Shown: piece after piece, positions 16,737 through 25,567 of the stretch
Layout of the letters: every line of letters starts with the position of its first letter
Position numbering within the stretch: the first letter of the stretch is position 1
NCBI GenBank assembly: GCA_016741915.1
Contig: JACVCS010000004.1
Location: 1-64,000 of the forward strand
Reading direction: 5' to 3'
Length of the DNA: 64,000 nucleotides
Source of the DNA: Phycisphaerales bacterium
Lineage (GTDB): Bacteria; Planctomycetota; Phycisphaerae; Phycisphaerales; UBA1924
Notes under the pieces: generated by a model
Told to the model about the DNA's origin: nothing
What the model saw: only the letters and a program-made list of their open reading frames with translations
Database searches by the model: none
Position numbers and translations under genes: made by a program

Positions 16737-17915
16737 ATGAACTCGGTGGCGCTCAAAATGCTGATGGGGGACCGGGCGAAGTACTTCGGGATCATTTTTG
16801 GGATCACCTTCGCGGCGATGCTCATCACGCAGCAGGCATCAATCTTTGTGGGGATCATGACGCGGACGTTCGGGTTCATCAGCGATACGACGCAACCCGA
16901 CATCTGGGCGATGGACTACAAGGTGCAGTTCATCGACGACATCAAACCCCTGCAGGACACCATGCTGCTGCGGGTGCGCGGGGTGGAGGGTGTGCAGTGG
17001 GCGATGCCGCTGTACAAGGGGCTGATCAAGGCGCGGCTGGAGAACGGTCAGTTCCAGACGTGCAACGTCATCGGGATCGACGACGCGACGCTCATCGGCG
17101 GGCCGGCGGAGATGGTGCAGGGTTCGCTGGCGGATCTGCGAAAGAGTGAAGGGGTGATCGTCGACGAGGTGGGCGCCGCCACACGGCTGGCGCGGCGTCC
17201 TGTGGATGAGAACGGCGTGCCGATCCCCGGGGCGAAACCGGAGCCGCTGAAGATCGGCGACACGCTGGAACTCAACGACCGGCGCGCGGTGGTGGTGGGG
17301 ATCTGCAAAGTCAGCAGGACGTTCCAGAGCCAGCCGGTGATTTACACAACGTACACGCGGGCGACGCAGTACGCCCCGCGCGAGCGGAAGCTGCTGAGCT
17401 TTATTCTCGTGAAGGCAGAAGAGGGGCAGAACGTCGATCAGTTGGCCTCGCGGATCAAGGCCGAGACCGGGCTGGAGGCGCTGGGGAGTTGGGCCTTTGC
17501 CGAGAAGACGTACTGGTACTTCATCCGGTACACGGGGATCCCGATCAACTTCGGGATTTCGGTGTTGCTTGGGTTTATCGTCGGGACGGCCGTGGCTGGG
17601 CAGACGTTCTACAACTTCACACTGGACAACCTTCGGCACTTCGGTGCGCTGAAAGCCATGGGTGCCAGCAACGTGCGACTGCTGGGGATGATCGTGCTGC
17701 AGGCGATGGTCGTGGGTGTGATCGGCTATGGCCTGGGCGTGGGGATCGCCTCGACGTTCGCGATCATCAGCAAGAACTCGGAACTGGCGTTCAGGCTGCT
17801 GCCCGAGACGCTGGTGATCACCGGGTGCGCCATCGTGGTGATCTGCATTCTGGCGAGCCTTCTGAGCATCATCAAGGTGATCAGGCTTGAGCCGGCGATC
17901 GTGTTTAAGGGTTGA
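16737..17915 (+). CDS. ABC transporter permease 1 (DevC/FtsX type)
   Basis: A 392-residue inner-membrane protein with the MacB/FtsX/DevC layout: one transmembrane helix near the N-terminus (YFGIIFGITFAAMLITQQA), a ~230-residue periplasmic domain beginning TTQPDIWAMDYKVQF, then three helices at the C-terminus (FGISVLLGFIVGTAVAG, MIVLQAMVVGVIGYGLGVG, VITGCAIVVICILASLL). ATG 16737 is chosen because upstream in-frame codons encode a low-complexity, non-membrane leader. It is clearly paralogous to the permease at 18961-20109 (shared [34 protein letters not shown] blocks), so the two may form a heterodimer driven by the single ATPase downstream. Confidence 0.88.
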   Translation: MNSVALKMLMGDRAKYFGIIFGITFAAMLITQQASIFVGIMTRTFGFISDTTQPDIWAMDYKVQFIDDIKPLQDTMLLRVRGVEGVQWAMPLYKGLIKARLENGQFQTCNVIGIDDATLIGGPAEMVQGSLADLRKSEGVIVDEVGAATRLARRPVDENGVPIPGAKPEPLKIGDTLELNDRRAVVVGICKVSRTFQSQPVIYTTYTRATQYAPRERKLLSFILVKAEEGQNVDQLASRIKAETGLEALGSWAFAEKTYWYFIRYTGIPINFGISVLLGFIVGTAVAGQTFYNFTLDNLRHFGALKAMGASNVRLLGMIVLQAMVVGVIGYGLGVGIASTFAIISKNSELAFRLLPETLVITGCAIVVICILASLLSIIKVIRLEPAIVFKG

Positions 17916-18057
17916 TTGAGCGATCGACGGCTCGCAAAATCACCTATCTTTTTACGAACTTGCATCCCACGGAACGGTTTGATCCGGTGCCGATGGTCGT
18001 TTTTCACCCTATTTGGGTGGTTTGTGAGAGCGGTTGTCGGGTTTAACACGTTTTCGT

Positions 18058-18085
18058 TTGACCAGCGATCAATGTGCGGTAGGCT
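18058..18085 (+). promoter_or_regulatory. Candidate sigma-70-type promoter before the second TetR gene
   Basis: TTGACC at 18058-18063 and TAGGCT at 18080-18085 are separated by 16 nt. This places a start site near 18092, just ahead of the inverted-repeat operator. The match to -10 is only partial. The spacer 17916-18280 (365 nt) contains this promoter and the operator but no gene. Confidence 0.4.
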
Positions 18086-18102
18086 TACGCCGTTCTTTGA
18101 GT

Positions 18103-18131
18103 GAATGGTGTTTAGTGTCTAAACATCATTC
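18103..18131. promoter_or_regulatory. Strong inverted-repeat operator (probable TetR site)
   Basis: Two 13-bp arms, 18103-18115 and 18119-18131, are inverted copies with one mismatch around a TGT centre; the core reads TGTTTAG-TGT-CTAAACA. Size and symmetry suit a TetR-family dimer. It sits about 18 nt past the candidate -10 box and 150 nt before the second tetR start, so a bound repressor would block transcription of tetR2 and the exporter genes that follow. Confidence 0.65.
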
Positions 18132-18280
18132 CGAACAACCGTTTGATTCAACGGACCGACGGCTGATTGAACGGCTGACTGGGCTGGTTGAGTGGGCGGG
18201 ATGAATGGCTGGATGTCGGGTTTGGGTGTTGGCGGTTGATCGAACGAGTTATCACGTACGCACGCACGCACGAGTGACGC

Positions 18281-18964
18281 ATGCCTCCAGAGGATCGGCG
18301 AGCACGGGAGAAGATGGAAGTTCAGGAGTTGATCCTGAGCGCGGCTCGCGATCTGTTTGTGCGTGAGGGGTACGAGGCGGTGTCGATGCGGAAGATTGCG
18401 GAGGCGATCGACTACACCCCGGCGGCGTTGTATGTGCACTTCCGCGACAAGGCGGAGTTGATGCAGGAGATCTGCCGACGGGACTTTGGCGCGCTGACGG
18501 CGGAGACGCTGAAGCTGGCGAATGTGGAGGATCCGCTGGCGCGGATCTACATGATGGGGGCGACGTACATCCGGTTCGGGATTGAGCACACGAACCAGTA
18601 TCGGCTGATGTTCATGACGCCGCACCCGGTGGAGGTGCCGATCCCGGAGGAAGAGCTGAAGAAGATGAACGACCCGGACCAGGACGGGTACGCGTTCTTC
18701 CGGGCGACGGTGCAGCAGGCGCTGGAGCGGGGGATGATGCGGATGAGCGTGGAGGATTTGGAGCTGGTCACGCAGACGTTCTGGGCGGCGGTGCACGGGG
18801 TGACGGCGATTGAGATCACGCACAGCAACGACCCGTGGCTGAATCTGGCGCCGCGGGAGAGGCGGATCGAGACGATGCTGGACGTGGCGCTGCGGGGGAT
18901 GCTGAAGGACCCCGGGCATTTGGAGACGGTGAAGGCCCGATTGCGAGAGGAGGGGCTTCTGTGA
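18281..18964 (+). CDS. TetR-family regulator 2 of the exporter locus
   Basis: A 227-residue TetR-type repressor. The DNA-binding part runs [20 protein letters not shown] to [20 protein letters not shown]; the C-terminal ligand domain ([31 protein letters not shown]) resembles the WHG-type TetR_C families. It differs from the TetR at 15850, so the locus has two independent regulators. Its TGA overlaps the GTG start of the second permease (GTGA), coupling their translation. A strong inverted-repeat operator 150 nt upstream suggests autorepression and control of the downstream permease, ATPase, fusion protein and outer-membrane genes. Confidence 0.88.
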   Translation: MPPEDRRAREKMEVQELILSAARDLFVREGYEAVSMRKIAEAIDYTPAALYVHFRDKAELMQEICRRDFGALTAETLKLANVEDPLARIYMMGATYIRFGIEHTNQYRLMFMTPHPVEVPIPEEELKKMNDPDQDGYAFFRATVQQALERGMMRMSVEDLELVTQTFWAAVHGVTAIEITHSNDPWLNLAPRERRIETMLDVALRGMLKDPGHLETVKARLREEGLL

Positions 18965-20109
18965 TTCGTACAGCGATGAAGATGCTCATGGGGGATCGGC
19001 TGAAGTACACGGGGCTGCTGCTGGGGATCGCCTTTGCGGCGCTGTTGATCGTGCAGCAGGCGTCGATCCTGGTGGGGCTTGCGCACCAGACGGGGTCGTT
19101 CATCCGCGATACGGGGGTTGCGGATCTGTGGGTGATGGACGATCAGGTGCGGTTCAGCCAGGACAGCCTGCCGATCAGCGACAACACGCTGCTGCGTGTG
19201 CGCGGGATCAGCGGGGTGGACTGGGCGGTGCCGATGTACCAGGGGTTTTTGAAGTCGCGGCTGCCGGACGGGACGCGGAAGGTGGTGATCCTGGTTGGGA
19301 TTGATGACGCGACGCTGATTGGTGGGCCGCCGGGGATGGTGACGGGAAGCCTGAAGGATCTGCGGATCGACAAGGCGGTGATCGTCAAGGACGATGAACT
19401 GGAGACGAAGTTCAAGATGAAGCGTGGCGGGGATCGCGGGCTTCGGGTGGGCGATGTGATGAGCATCAACGATCAGGACGCGGTGATCGTGGGGACGTAT
19501 AGCGCGGAGAAGAGCTTTTTCTGGGAGCCGGTGGTGTATACGACGTACACGCGGGGCTTGCAGTACGCCCCGCGTGAGCGGAAACTGATGAACTATGTGA
19601 TGGTGAAGCTCAAGCCGGGGACGGACCTGGAGGAAGCGCGGGCGCAGATTGAGAAGGCCACGGGCCTGCGGGCGCGGACGGGGGATGAGTTCGAGCAGAT
19701 CACGGCGGACTACATCCTCAACGAGACGGGCATCCTGGTGAACTTCGGGTTGGCGGTCTTCCTTGGGTTTGTGGTCGGGACGCTGGTGGCGGGGCAGATG
19801 CTGTACAACTTCACGCTGGACAACCTGCGGTACTACGGCACGCTGAAGGCGATGGGGGCGGGGAACATGAAACTGGTGGGGATGGTGCTGGCGCAGGCGA
19901 TGGTGGTGGCGGTGCTTGGGTATGGGCTTGGGCTTGGGGCGGGGAGTTACCTGGGCAAACTTGTGGGTGATGCGGGGCTGGCGTTCCGGATGCCTTGGCA
20001 GGTGCCGGTCTTTGCGGGGTTGGCGATTGTGGTCTGCTGTCTGATCGCGGCGCTGATCAGCATCCGGCGGGTGATCCAGCTTGAGCCGGCGGTGGTCTTC
20101 CGATCGTGA
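18961..20109 (+). CDS. ABC transporter permease 2 (DevC/FtsX type)
   Basis: A 382-residue paralogue of the permease at 16737. Topology is the same: an N-terminal helix ([20 protein letters not shown]), a large periplasmic domain starting [14 protein letters not shown], and three C-terminal helices ([55 protein letters not shown]). The GTG at 18961 overlaps the tetR2 stop by 4 nt; ATG 18976 is an alternative. In DevBCA/MacAB systems the permease works as a homodimer with an ATPase and passes substrate through a fusion protein to an outer-membrane channel. Here two different permeases with one ATPase suggests a heterodimer (as in LolCE) or alternative exporters. Confidence 0.88.
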   Translation: MIRTAMKMLMGDRLKYTGLLLGIAFAALLIVQQASILVGLAHQTGSFIRDTGVADLWVMDDQVRFSQDSLPISDNTLLRVRGISGVDWAVPMYQGFLKSRLPDGTRKVVILVGIDDATLIGGPPGMVTGSLKDLRIDKAVIVKDDELETKFKMKRGGDRGLRVGDVMSINDQDAVIVGTYSAEKSFFWEPVVYTTYTRGLQYAPRERKLMNYVMVKLKPGTDLEEARAQIEKATGLRARTGDEFEQITADYILNETGILVNFGLAVFLGFVVGTLVAGQMLYNFTLDNLRYYGTLKAMGAGNMKLVGMVLAQAMVVAVLGYGLGLGAGSYLGKLVGDAGLAFRMPWQVPVFAGLAIVVCCLIAALISIRRVIQLEPAVVFRS

Positions 20110-20209
20110 GTAATCGGTGCTGCGGGTGATTGAGCCTTGAGTTGGTTTGGGTGTGTGCGTGCGTTGGTGGTTTGGTTGTGAAGACGCTCTTGAAACGGTG
20201 GGTTGAACC

Positions 20210-20974
<765 letters not shown>

Positions 20975-21056
20975 TGAAGGCGGGAGGGGGCGGGTGTGTG
21001 TTGATGTGTGGTTCGGGAGCGGGTTGACCAGGAACTTTCAGAAGAAGGAGCGTGGC

Positions 21057-22271
21057 ATGTTTCGATCGATGATTGTGCCGTTGCTTGCGGTGGCGGGGTT
21101 TGCGTTCGCGGTGCAGACGGTGATGAGCCAGTCGCAGGAGAAGCCCAGGCCCAAGCCGATCGCGGAGCCTGCGCGGTCGCCTTACGCGGATTCGGTTGCG
21201 GGGTCGGGGATTATCGAGGCGAGCACGCGGAACATCGCGGTGGGGACGAACATCGCGGGGATTGTCAGCGAGGTCTTTGTTGAGCCCGGGGCGAAGGTGA
21301 AGGCGGGCGACGCGTTGATGCGGATCGACGATCGGACGCTGCGGAGCGAACTGGCGACGCGGAAGGCGGCGCTGGAGATTGCGCGGTCGCAGGCGCAGAT
21401 CGCGCAGGCGCAGGTGGATCGGCTGAAGCAGCAGCCAAGGAAAGAGGACGTGCCGCCGGCGAAGGCGCGGGTGGACGTTGCGAAGGCGCAGCTCGAGGAC
21501 GCGAAGGAAGTTCTGGCGTTGATGGACGCGGTGACGGACAAGCGGGCGATCGTGAAGGAAGATCTGACGCGTCGGCAGAACGCGGTTCTGACCGCGAATG
21601 CACGCTTGGAAGAGGCGCAGGCGAGCTTTGAGCAGCTCCTCGCGGGCGCGTGGTCGCAGGACATCGCGGTCGCGGAGGCGCAGCTTGCGCAGGCGAGGGC
21701 GGGTGTGACGCAGGCGGAAGCGAACGTGGCGGCGACGCAGACGGAGCTTGACCGCCTGGTGGTGCGGAGCCCGATCAACGGCGAGGTGTTGCAGGTGAAT
21801 ACGCGCGTGGGCGAGTATGCGCAGGCGGGGGCACTGAGCACGCCGCTGATGCTGGTGGGGAACACGGATGTGCTGCACGTGCGGATCGACGTGGACGAGA
21901 ACGACGCGTGGCGGGTGCGTTCGGGTGCGAAGGCGCGGGTCTCGCTGCGTGGCAACCCGCAGATCGCCACGGACAACACGAGCTTCGTGCGGATCGAGCC
22001 GTTCGTGATCCCCAAGCGGTCGCTGACGGGCGACAGCACCGAGCGCGTGGATACGCGCGTGCTGCAGGTGGTCTACAGCTTCCCGAAGTCGGCGCTGAAT
22101 GCGTATGTCGGGCAGCAGGTGGACGTGCGGATCGACGCGACGGGCGTGAGCGCCACCACCGGCACGGGGGCTTCCAGCGGCTCGAACGGGACTTCCGGCC
22201 CGAACGAGCGCGAGGGCGGCGTGAAGAAGTCCGAAGCGGGCGAGAAAATCGTCTCTACTCCGGTTGGATGA
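21057..22271 (+). CDS. HlyD/DevB-type membrane-fusion (periplasmic adaptor) protein
   Basis: A 404-residue adaptor joining the inner-membrane ABC exporter to the outer-membrane channel. A strong Shine-Dalgarno (AAGGAG at about 21045-21050) 6 nt upstream fixes the ATG at 21057. An N-terminal anchor (MIVPLLAVAGFAFAVQ) is followed by the first half of the lipoyl domain (GTNIAGIVSEVFVEPGAKVKAG), a long Ala/Gln/Lys-rich alpha-helical hairpin with coiled-coil character (about residues 100-240), then the second lipoyl half and beta-barrel (LDRLVVRSPINGEVLQVN, VRIDVDENDAWRV). The C-terminal ~35 residues are Ser/Gly/Thr-rich. The order ATPase, fusion protein, NodT channel supports a complete tripartite efflux pump. 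Confidence 0.92.
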   Translation: MFRSMIVPLLAVAGFAFAVQTVMSQSQEKPRPKPIAEPARSPYADSVAGSGIIEASTRNIAVGTNIAGIVSEVFVEPGAKVKAGDALMRIDDRTLRSELATRKAALEIARSQAQIAQAQVDRLKQQPRKEDVPPAKARVDVAKAQLEDAKEVLALMDAVTDKRAIVKEDLTRRQNAVLTANARLEEAQASFEQLLAGAWSQDIAVAEAQLAQARAGVTQAEANVAATQTELDRLVVRSPINGEVLQVNTRVGEYAQAGALSTPLMLVGNTDVLHVRIDVDENDAWRVRSGAKARVSLRGNPQIATDNTSFVRIEPFVIPKRSLTGDSTERVDTRVLQVVYSFPKSALNAYVGQQVDVRIDATGVSATTGTGASSGSNGTSGPNEREGGVKKSEAGEKIVSTPVG

Positions 22272-22378
22272 TGAAGATTCCGGTTGGCTGAGGCCGTGAG
22301 GATTCGCGAAGTCTTTGATTGTGTGTGCGTGTGTTGGTTGGTCCGGTTGATGTCTGGTGGTCAATAAAGGTGCAAACC

Positions 22379-23965
22379 ATGCGGCGTGGAAACATGGATC
22401 GGCGTGTGCGGTCGTTGACGGTTGTTGCCGGCGGGCTCTCGGCTGGCGTGCTCATGGTGCTGGCAGGGTGTACGGTTGGCCCGAACTATCAGGAGCCGAC
22501 GATCAACGCGCCGGAGAAATGGATCGACGCGCAGGGTGAGGCGAAGAAGACTTCGGAGGCGGCCAGCACGGCCCTGAGCACGTGGTGGAAGCAGCTCAAC
22601 GACGCCCAGCTTGACAAGGTGATGGATCTGGCCCTGCGCGGGAACCTGGATTTGAAGCTGGCCGAGGCGCGGGTGAAGCAGGTGCGGGCGCTGCGGCAAG
22701 GGGCGGCGAGCGGGCTGCTGCCGACGATCGACGCGACGAGCGGGTATCAGCGGCGCGAAGACTCGCCCAATGTCGGCGCGGGGCTTGGCAACGCGGGCGG
22801 GTTCGGGCGCTCGGGCGACGCGTACAACTCGTGGAGCGCGGGGTTCGAGTCGTCGTGGGAGCTGGACTTCTTCGGACGCGTGCGGCGCGGGGTTGAGGCG
22901 GCGGAGGGCGATCTGCAGAGCGCCGAGTTTGAAGCCCGCGACGTGCTGGTGGTGCTGACAGGCGAGGTTGCACGCAACTATGCGGAGCTTCGCACGAACC
23001 AGCAGCGCCTGGAGATCACGCTGGGGAACCTCAAGACGCAGGAAGAGACGCTGGCGCTGAGCAAGTCGCGCTTCGACGCGGGGCTGACGAGCGAACTGGA
23101 CGTTGTTCGTGCTCGCGCGAACGTCGAGACCACGCGCTCGGCGATCCCCTCGCTGCAGAGCGCGGTGCGGGCGTCGATCCACCGTCTGGGCCTGCTGACG
23201 GGGCAGGCGCCCGGGGCGCTGATCAGCGAACTCTCAACGCCCGGGATGATCCCCACGCCCAGCGGAACGGTCGACGCGGGCGTGCCCAGCGAACTGCTCA
23301 AGCGGCGCCCTGATCTGCGGTCGATCGAGCGGCAGCTCGCGGCTCAGACGGCACGCATCGGCGTTGCGACCGGCGACCTGTACCCGCGGATCACCCTCGG
23401 CGGCAGCGTGGGCTGGAACGCCAGCAAGATCGCCACGCTCTTCGACGCGAGCAGCGTGACGTACGGCGTCGGGCCCTCGGTCTCGTGGAACATCTTTGAC
23501 TACGGACGCATCCGCTCGAACATCACCGCGCAGGGAGCGGCGGCTGAGCAGATCCTCGTTCGGTACGAGCGCGCGGTGCTGTCGGCGTTTGTCGAGGTTG
23601 AGAATGCGCTGGTCTCGTATACAAACGAGAAGGTTCGGCGCGGGTCGCTGAAGGACGCCGTGACGGCGGGGCTGCGGTCGGTGGAACTGTCCACCGAGCT
23701 CTACAAGCAGGGCCTGACGGACTTCAACGCGGTGCTCGACGCACAGCGCCAGTTGTTCCTGCTGCAGGACTCGCTCATGCAGAGCGAGGGGACCGTGGCG
23801 GCGAACTTCATCACGCTCAACACCGCCCTCGGCGGCGGGTGGGATCCGCAGGGTGACCTGCGTTCAGCGGTGATTCAGCCCGCGCAGCCCAAGGAGAAGG
23901 GCGACCAGTCGTGGCAGCCCGCGGGCGTGGTGCCCGGGACCAAGGGCGAGCCGACGGCGAAGTGA
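22379..23965 (+). CDS. Outer-membrane efflux lipoprotein, NodT/TolC family
   Basis: A 528-residue outer-membrane factor. The signal sequence ends in lipobox LAGC followed by TVGPNYQEP, the hallmark of the NodT/OprM branch, so the N-terminal cysteine is probably lipidated. Two OEP repeats follow: the first around WWKQLNDAQLDKVMDLALRG to LDVVRARANVETT, the second from ELLKRRPDLRSIERQLAAQT to LYKQGLTDFNAVLDAQRQL. As a trimer it forms the trans-periplasmic tunnel for the exporter encoded just upstream. ATG 22379 has an AAAGG about 8 nt upstream. The last ~40 residues are a polar extension rich in Pro, Gln and Lys. It ends the exporter operon; the next gene is convergent. Confidence 0.93.
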   Translation: MRRGNMDRRVRSLTVVAGGLSAGVLMVLAGCTVGPNYQEPTINAPEKWIDAQGEAKKTSEAASTALSTWWKQLNDAQLDKVMDLALRGNLDLKLAEARVKQVRALRQGAASGLLPTIDATSGYQRREDSPNVGAGLGNAGGFGRSGDAYNSWSAGFESSWELDFFGRVRRGVEAAEGDLQSAEFEARDVLVVLTGEVARNYAELRTNQQRLEITLGNLKTQEETLALSKSRFDAGLTSELDVVRARANVETTRSAIPSLQSAVRASIHRLGLLTGQAPGALISELSTPGMIPTPSGTVDAGVPSELLKRRPDLRSIERQLAAQTARIGVATGDLYPRITLGGSVGWNASKIATLFDASSVTYGVGPSVSWNIFDYGRIRSNITAQGAAAEQILVRYERAVLSAFVEVENALVSYTNEKVRRGSLKDAVTAGLRSVELSTELYKQGLTDFNAVLDAQRQLFLLQDSLMQSEGTVAANFITLNTALGGGWDPQGDLRSAVIQPAQPKEKGDQSWQPAGVVPGTKGEPTAK

Positions 23966-24015
23966 TGCACGCGCGGTTGGCTCGGCGTTGATGCGTGCGA
24001 CGGCGGCGCGTGCCT

Positions 24016-24594
24016 TCAGCGCGTCCAGCGGTATTCGTGTCGCTGGATGAAGTCGTCGCTGCCGGCGAACTTCACACGCTTGACGATTGAGAACGCCTTG
24101 GCGGCGATGCGGTAGGTCTTGCGGATCGTCGCGGGCCTTTGGTCGTCTGTGCCGGCGTGCTCGGTGACGATCTCGATGGCGTCGGGGGATTGCGAGCGGG
24201 AGATCACGCGCTCGGTGGTATCGCCGTTTTTGATCGCGGTGCCGGCGTCGATGAGGCGGAGTTCGCTGGCGGCGTTGGCGTGGGGCTCGTCGTCGTAGCC
24301 GATGGCGATGGTCCAGATGCCGCTGGCGGGCTGGGCGGTGCGGACGCGGAGTGTCGAGCGGATGGTGGTGTTCTTGGCCGAGGTGTAATCGAGGTACGTC
24401 AGCGTGCCCGACCAGCGGTGATCGACGAGGGTGTCGAAGTCGGTGGATTGGACGGCGGGTGTGGAGTTGACGAGCGAATCACGGCTGGATGCGGCGGCTT
24501 TCTCGCATAGCTGTGAACACGCCGGGAGGGCGGCGGCGAAGAGCAGGCACGAAACAGCAAGCAGCCGGGCGTACGGATTGGCTGGGGTGCACAT
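24016..24594 (-). CDS. Hypothetical lipoprotein
   Basis: A 192-residue exported protein of unknown family. The N-terminus LLAVSCLLFAAALPACSQ has a hydrophobic core and a possible lipobox (LPAC), so it may be a lipoprotein. The body is predicted mostly beta (WSGTLTYLDYTS, TIRSTLRVRTAQ, GIWTIAIGYDDE, IEIVTEHAGTDD), suggesting a small beta-sandwich or lipocalin-like fold, but I recognise no family. It is convergent with the NodT gene (50 nt apart) and on the same strand as nuoI, 116 nt downstream of it. Confidence 0.65.
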   Translation of the reverse strand: MCTPANPYARLLAVSCLLFAAALPACSQLCEKAAASSRDSLVNSTPAVQSTDFDTLVDHRWSGTLTYLDYTSAKNTTIRSTLRVRTAQPASGIWTIAIGYDDEPHANAASELRLIDAGTAIKNGDTTERVISRSQSPDAIEIVTEHAGTDDQRPATIRKTYRIAAKAFSIVKRVKFAGSDDFIQRHEYRWTR

Positions 24595-24710
24595 GTACGC
24601 AGTGTACTGAACGGCGAAGTCTCGTGGCTCAGCGCGTGAAAACGATCGCTTGAAATGTGCTCACGGTTGATCGGCCCGCCGCTCGGGGCTGGTCGCTGTC
24701 GGCCTGACGT

Positions 24711-25256
24711 TCACATCGGTTTCTTGCTGATGGTCACGTCGTAGACGTGCAGGAGCTTTTCTTTGTCAAAGATCATTTCCTGGCGCGTGAGGCCGACGAT
24801 GTCGTACTCGGGGGTGAGTTCGATGGCGTCGACGGGGCAGGCCTCTTCGCACATGCCGCAGTAGATGCAGCGGAGCTCGTCGATCTCGAACTTGACGGGG
24901 TACTTCTCGCGGTCGTCCCAGGGGGACTCGCCCGCGGTGATATGGATGCACTTGGCGGGGCAGATGGTCGGGCACATCATGCACGCGACGCACTTGACCC
25001 GGCCTTTTTCGTCGCGGTTGAGACGGTGCACGCCGCGGAAGTTCTTGGCTTCGAGCCCGCCCTTCTCAACCGGGAGGTGCTCGCGGCGCTGCTCGGGGTA
25101 TTGCATGGTGCGGCTGGTTTTGCCGCCGCCGAAGCTGGTGAAGAAGTGACGCATCGTGGTCCCGAAGCCTTTGAAGACTTCAGGGAGGTAGACGGACTCG
25201 CGCCGGTTCATGTCCGGGGCCTTGACGAGCAGAACATCTTCACGACGGATGGCCAT
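24711..25256 (-). CDS. nuoI: NADH-quinone oxidoreductase subunit I
   Basis: A 181-residue iron-sulfur protein of complex I. Two [4Fe-4S] motifs are intact: CVACMMCPTICP and CIYCGMCEEACP, the N2-proximal clusters that relay electrons toward quinone on the cytoplasmic side of the membrane. The N-terminal region (VFKGFGTTMRHFFTS) and YPEQRREHLP are typical NuoI. In most bacteria nuoI sits in a nuo operon between nuoH and nuoJ; here both neighbours are unrelated, so the subunit is encoded apart from the rest or is an additional copy. The ATG is at 25256. Confidence 0.93.
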   Translation of the reverse strand: MAIRREDVLLVKAPDMNRRESVYLPEVFKGFGTTMRHFFTSFGGGKTSRTMQYPEQRREHLPVEKGGLEAKNFRGVHRLNRDEKGRVKCVACMMCPTICPAKCIHITAGESPWDDREKYPVKFEIDELRCIYCGMCEEACPVDAIELTPEYDIVGLTRQEMIFDKEKLLHVYDVTISKKPM

Positions 25257-25567
25257 AGGACCAGAGGGTAGCTGGGTCAGGGCGGGTTGGGAACTGGGTT
25301 CGGACGATGGCTGGGGAGAGGGGATGGGCTGTCGGGCGGATGGGTGCGGGCGGTCCGAGAGCCTGATCCACGGAGGTGATGGGTGGTGGGTCTTGAGTGG
25401 GTGTCGAGCGGATCAATGGTGGTAAGAGGGGCAGTTTTGCCTCGGATTCAGCGGAGTCTTCGATCGGATCGTGGTGCAGCGTGACCAGCGGCGTGTACAG
25501 TTTACGGGCGTCGGCGGGCCGATCCGTCGGCTTGGTAAGCGTGGGATTTGTGTAGAGGGTGCGATTC
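25257..25567 (+). other. Divergent spacer between nuoI and the collar genes, with a UNCG hairpin
   Basis: This 311-nt stretch separates divergent nuoI and collar gene 1 and should contain both promoters, though no clear -35/-10 pair was found. At 25518-25531 GCCGA-TCCG-TCGGC forms a 5-bp stem with a UCCG tetraloop, 37 nt before the collar start, probably in its 5' leader. Short G-rich stretches occur around 25380-25410. No credible gene is seen. Confidence 0.35.
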
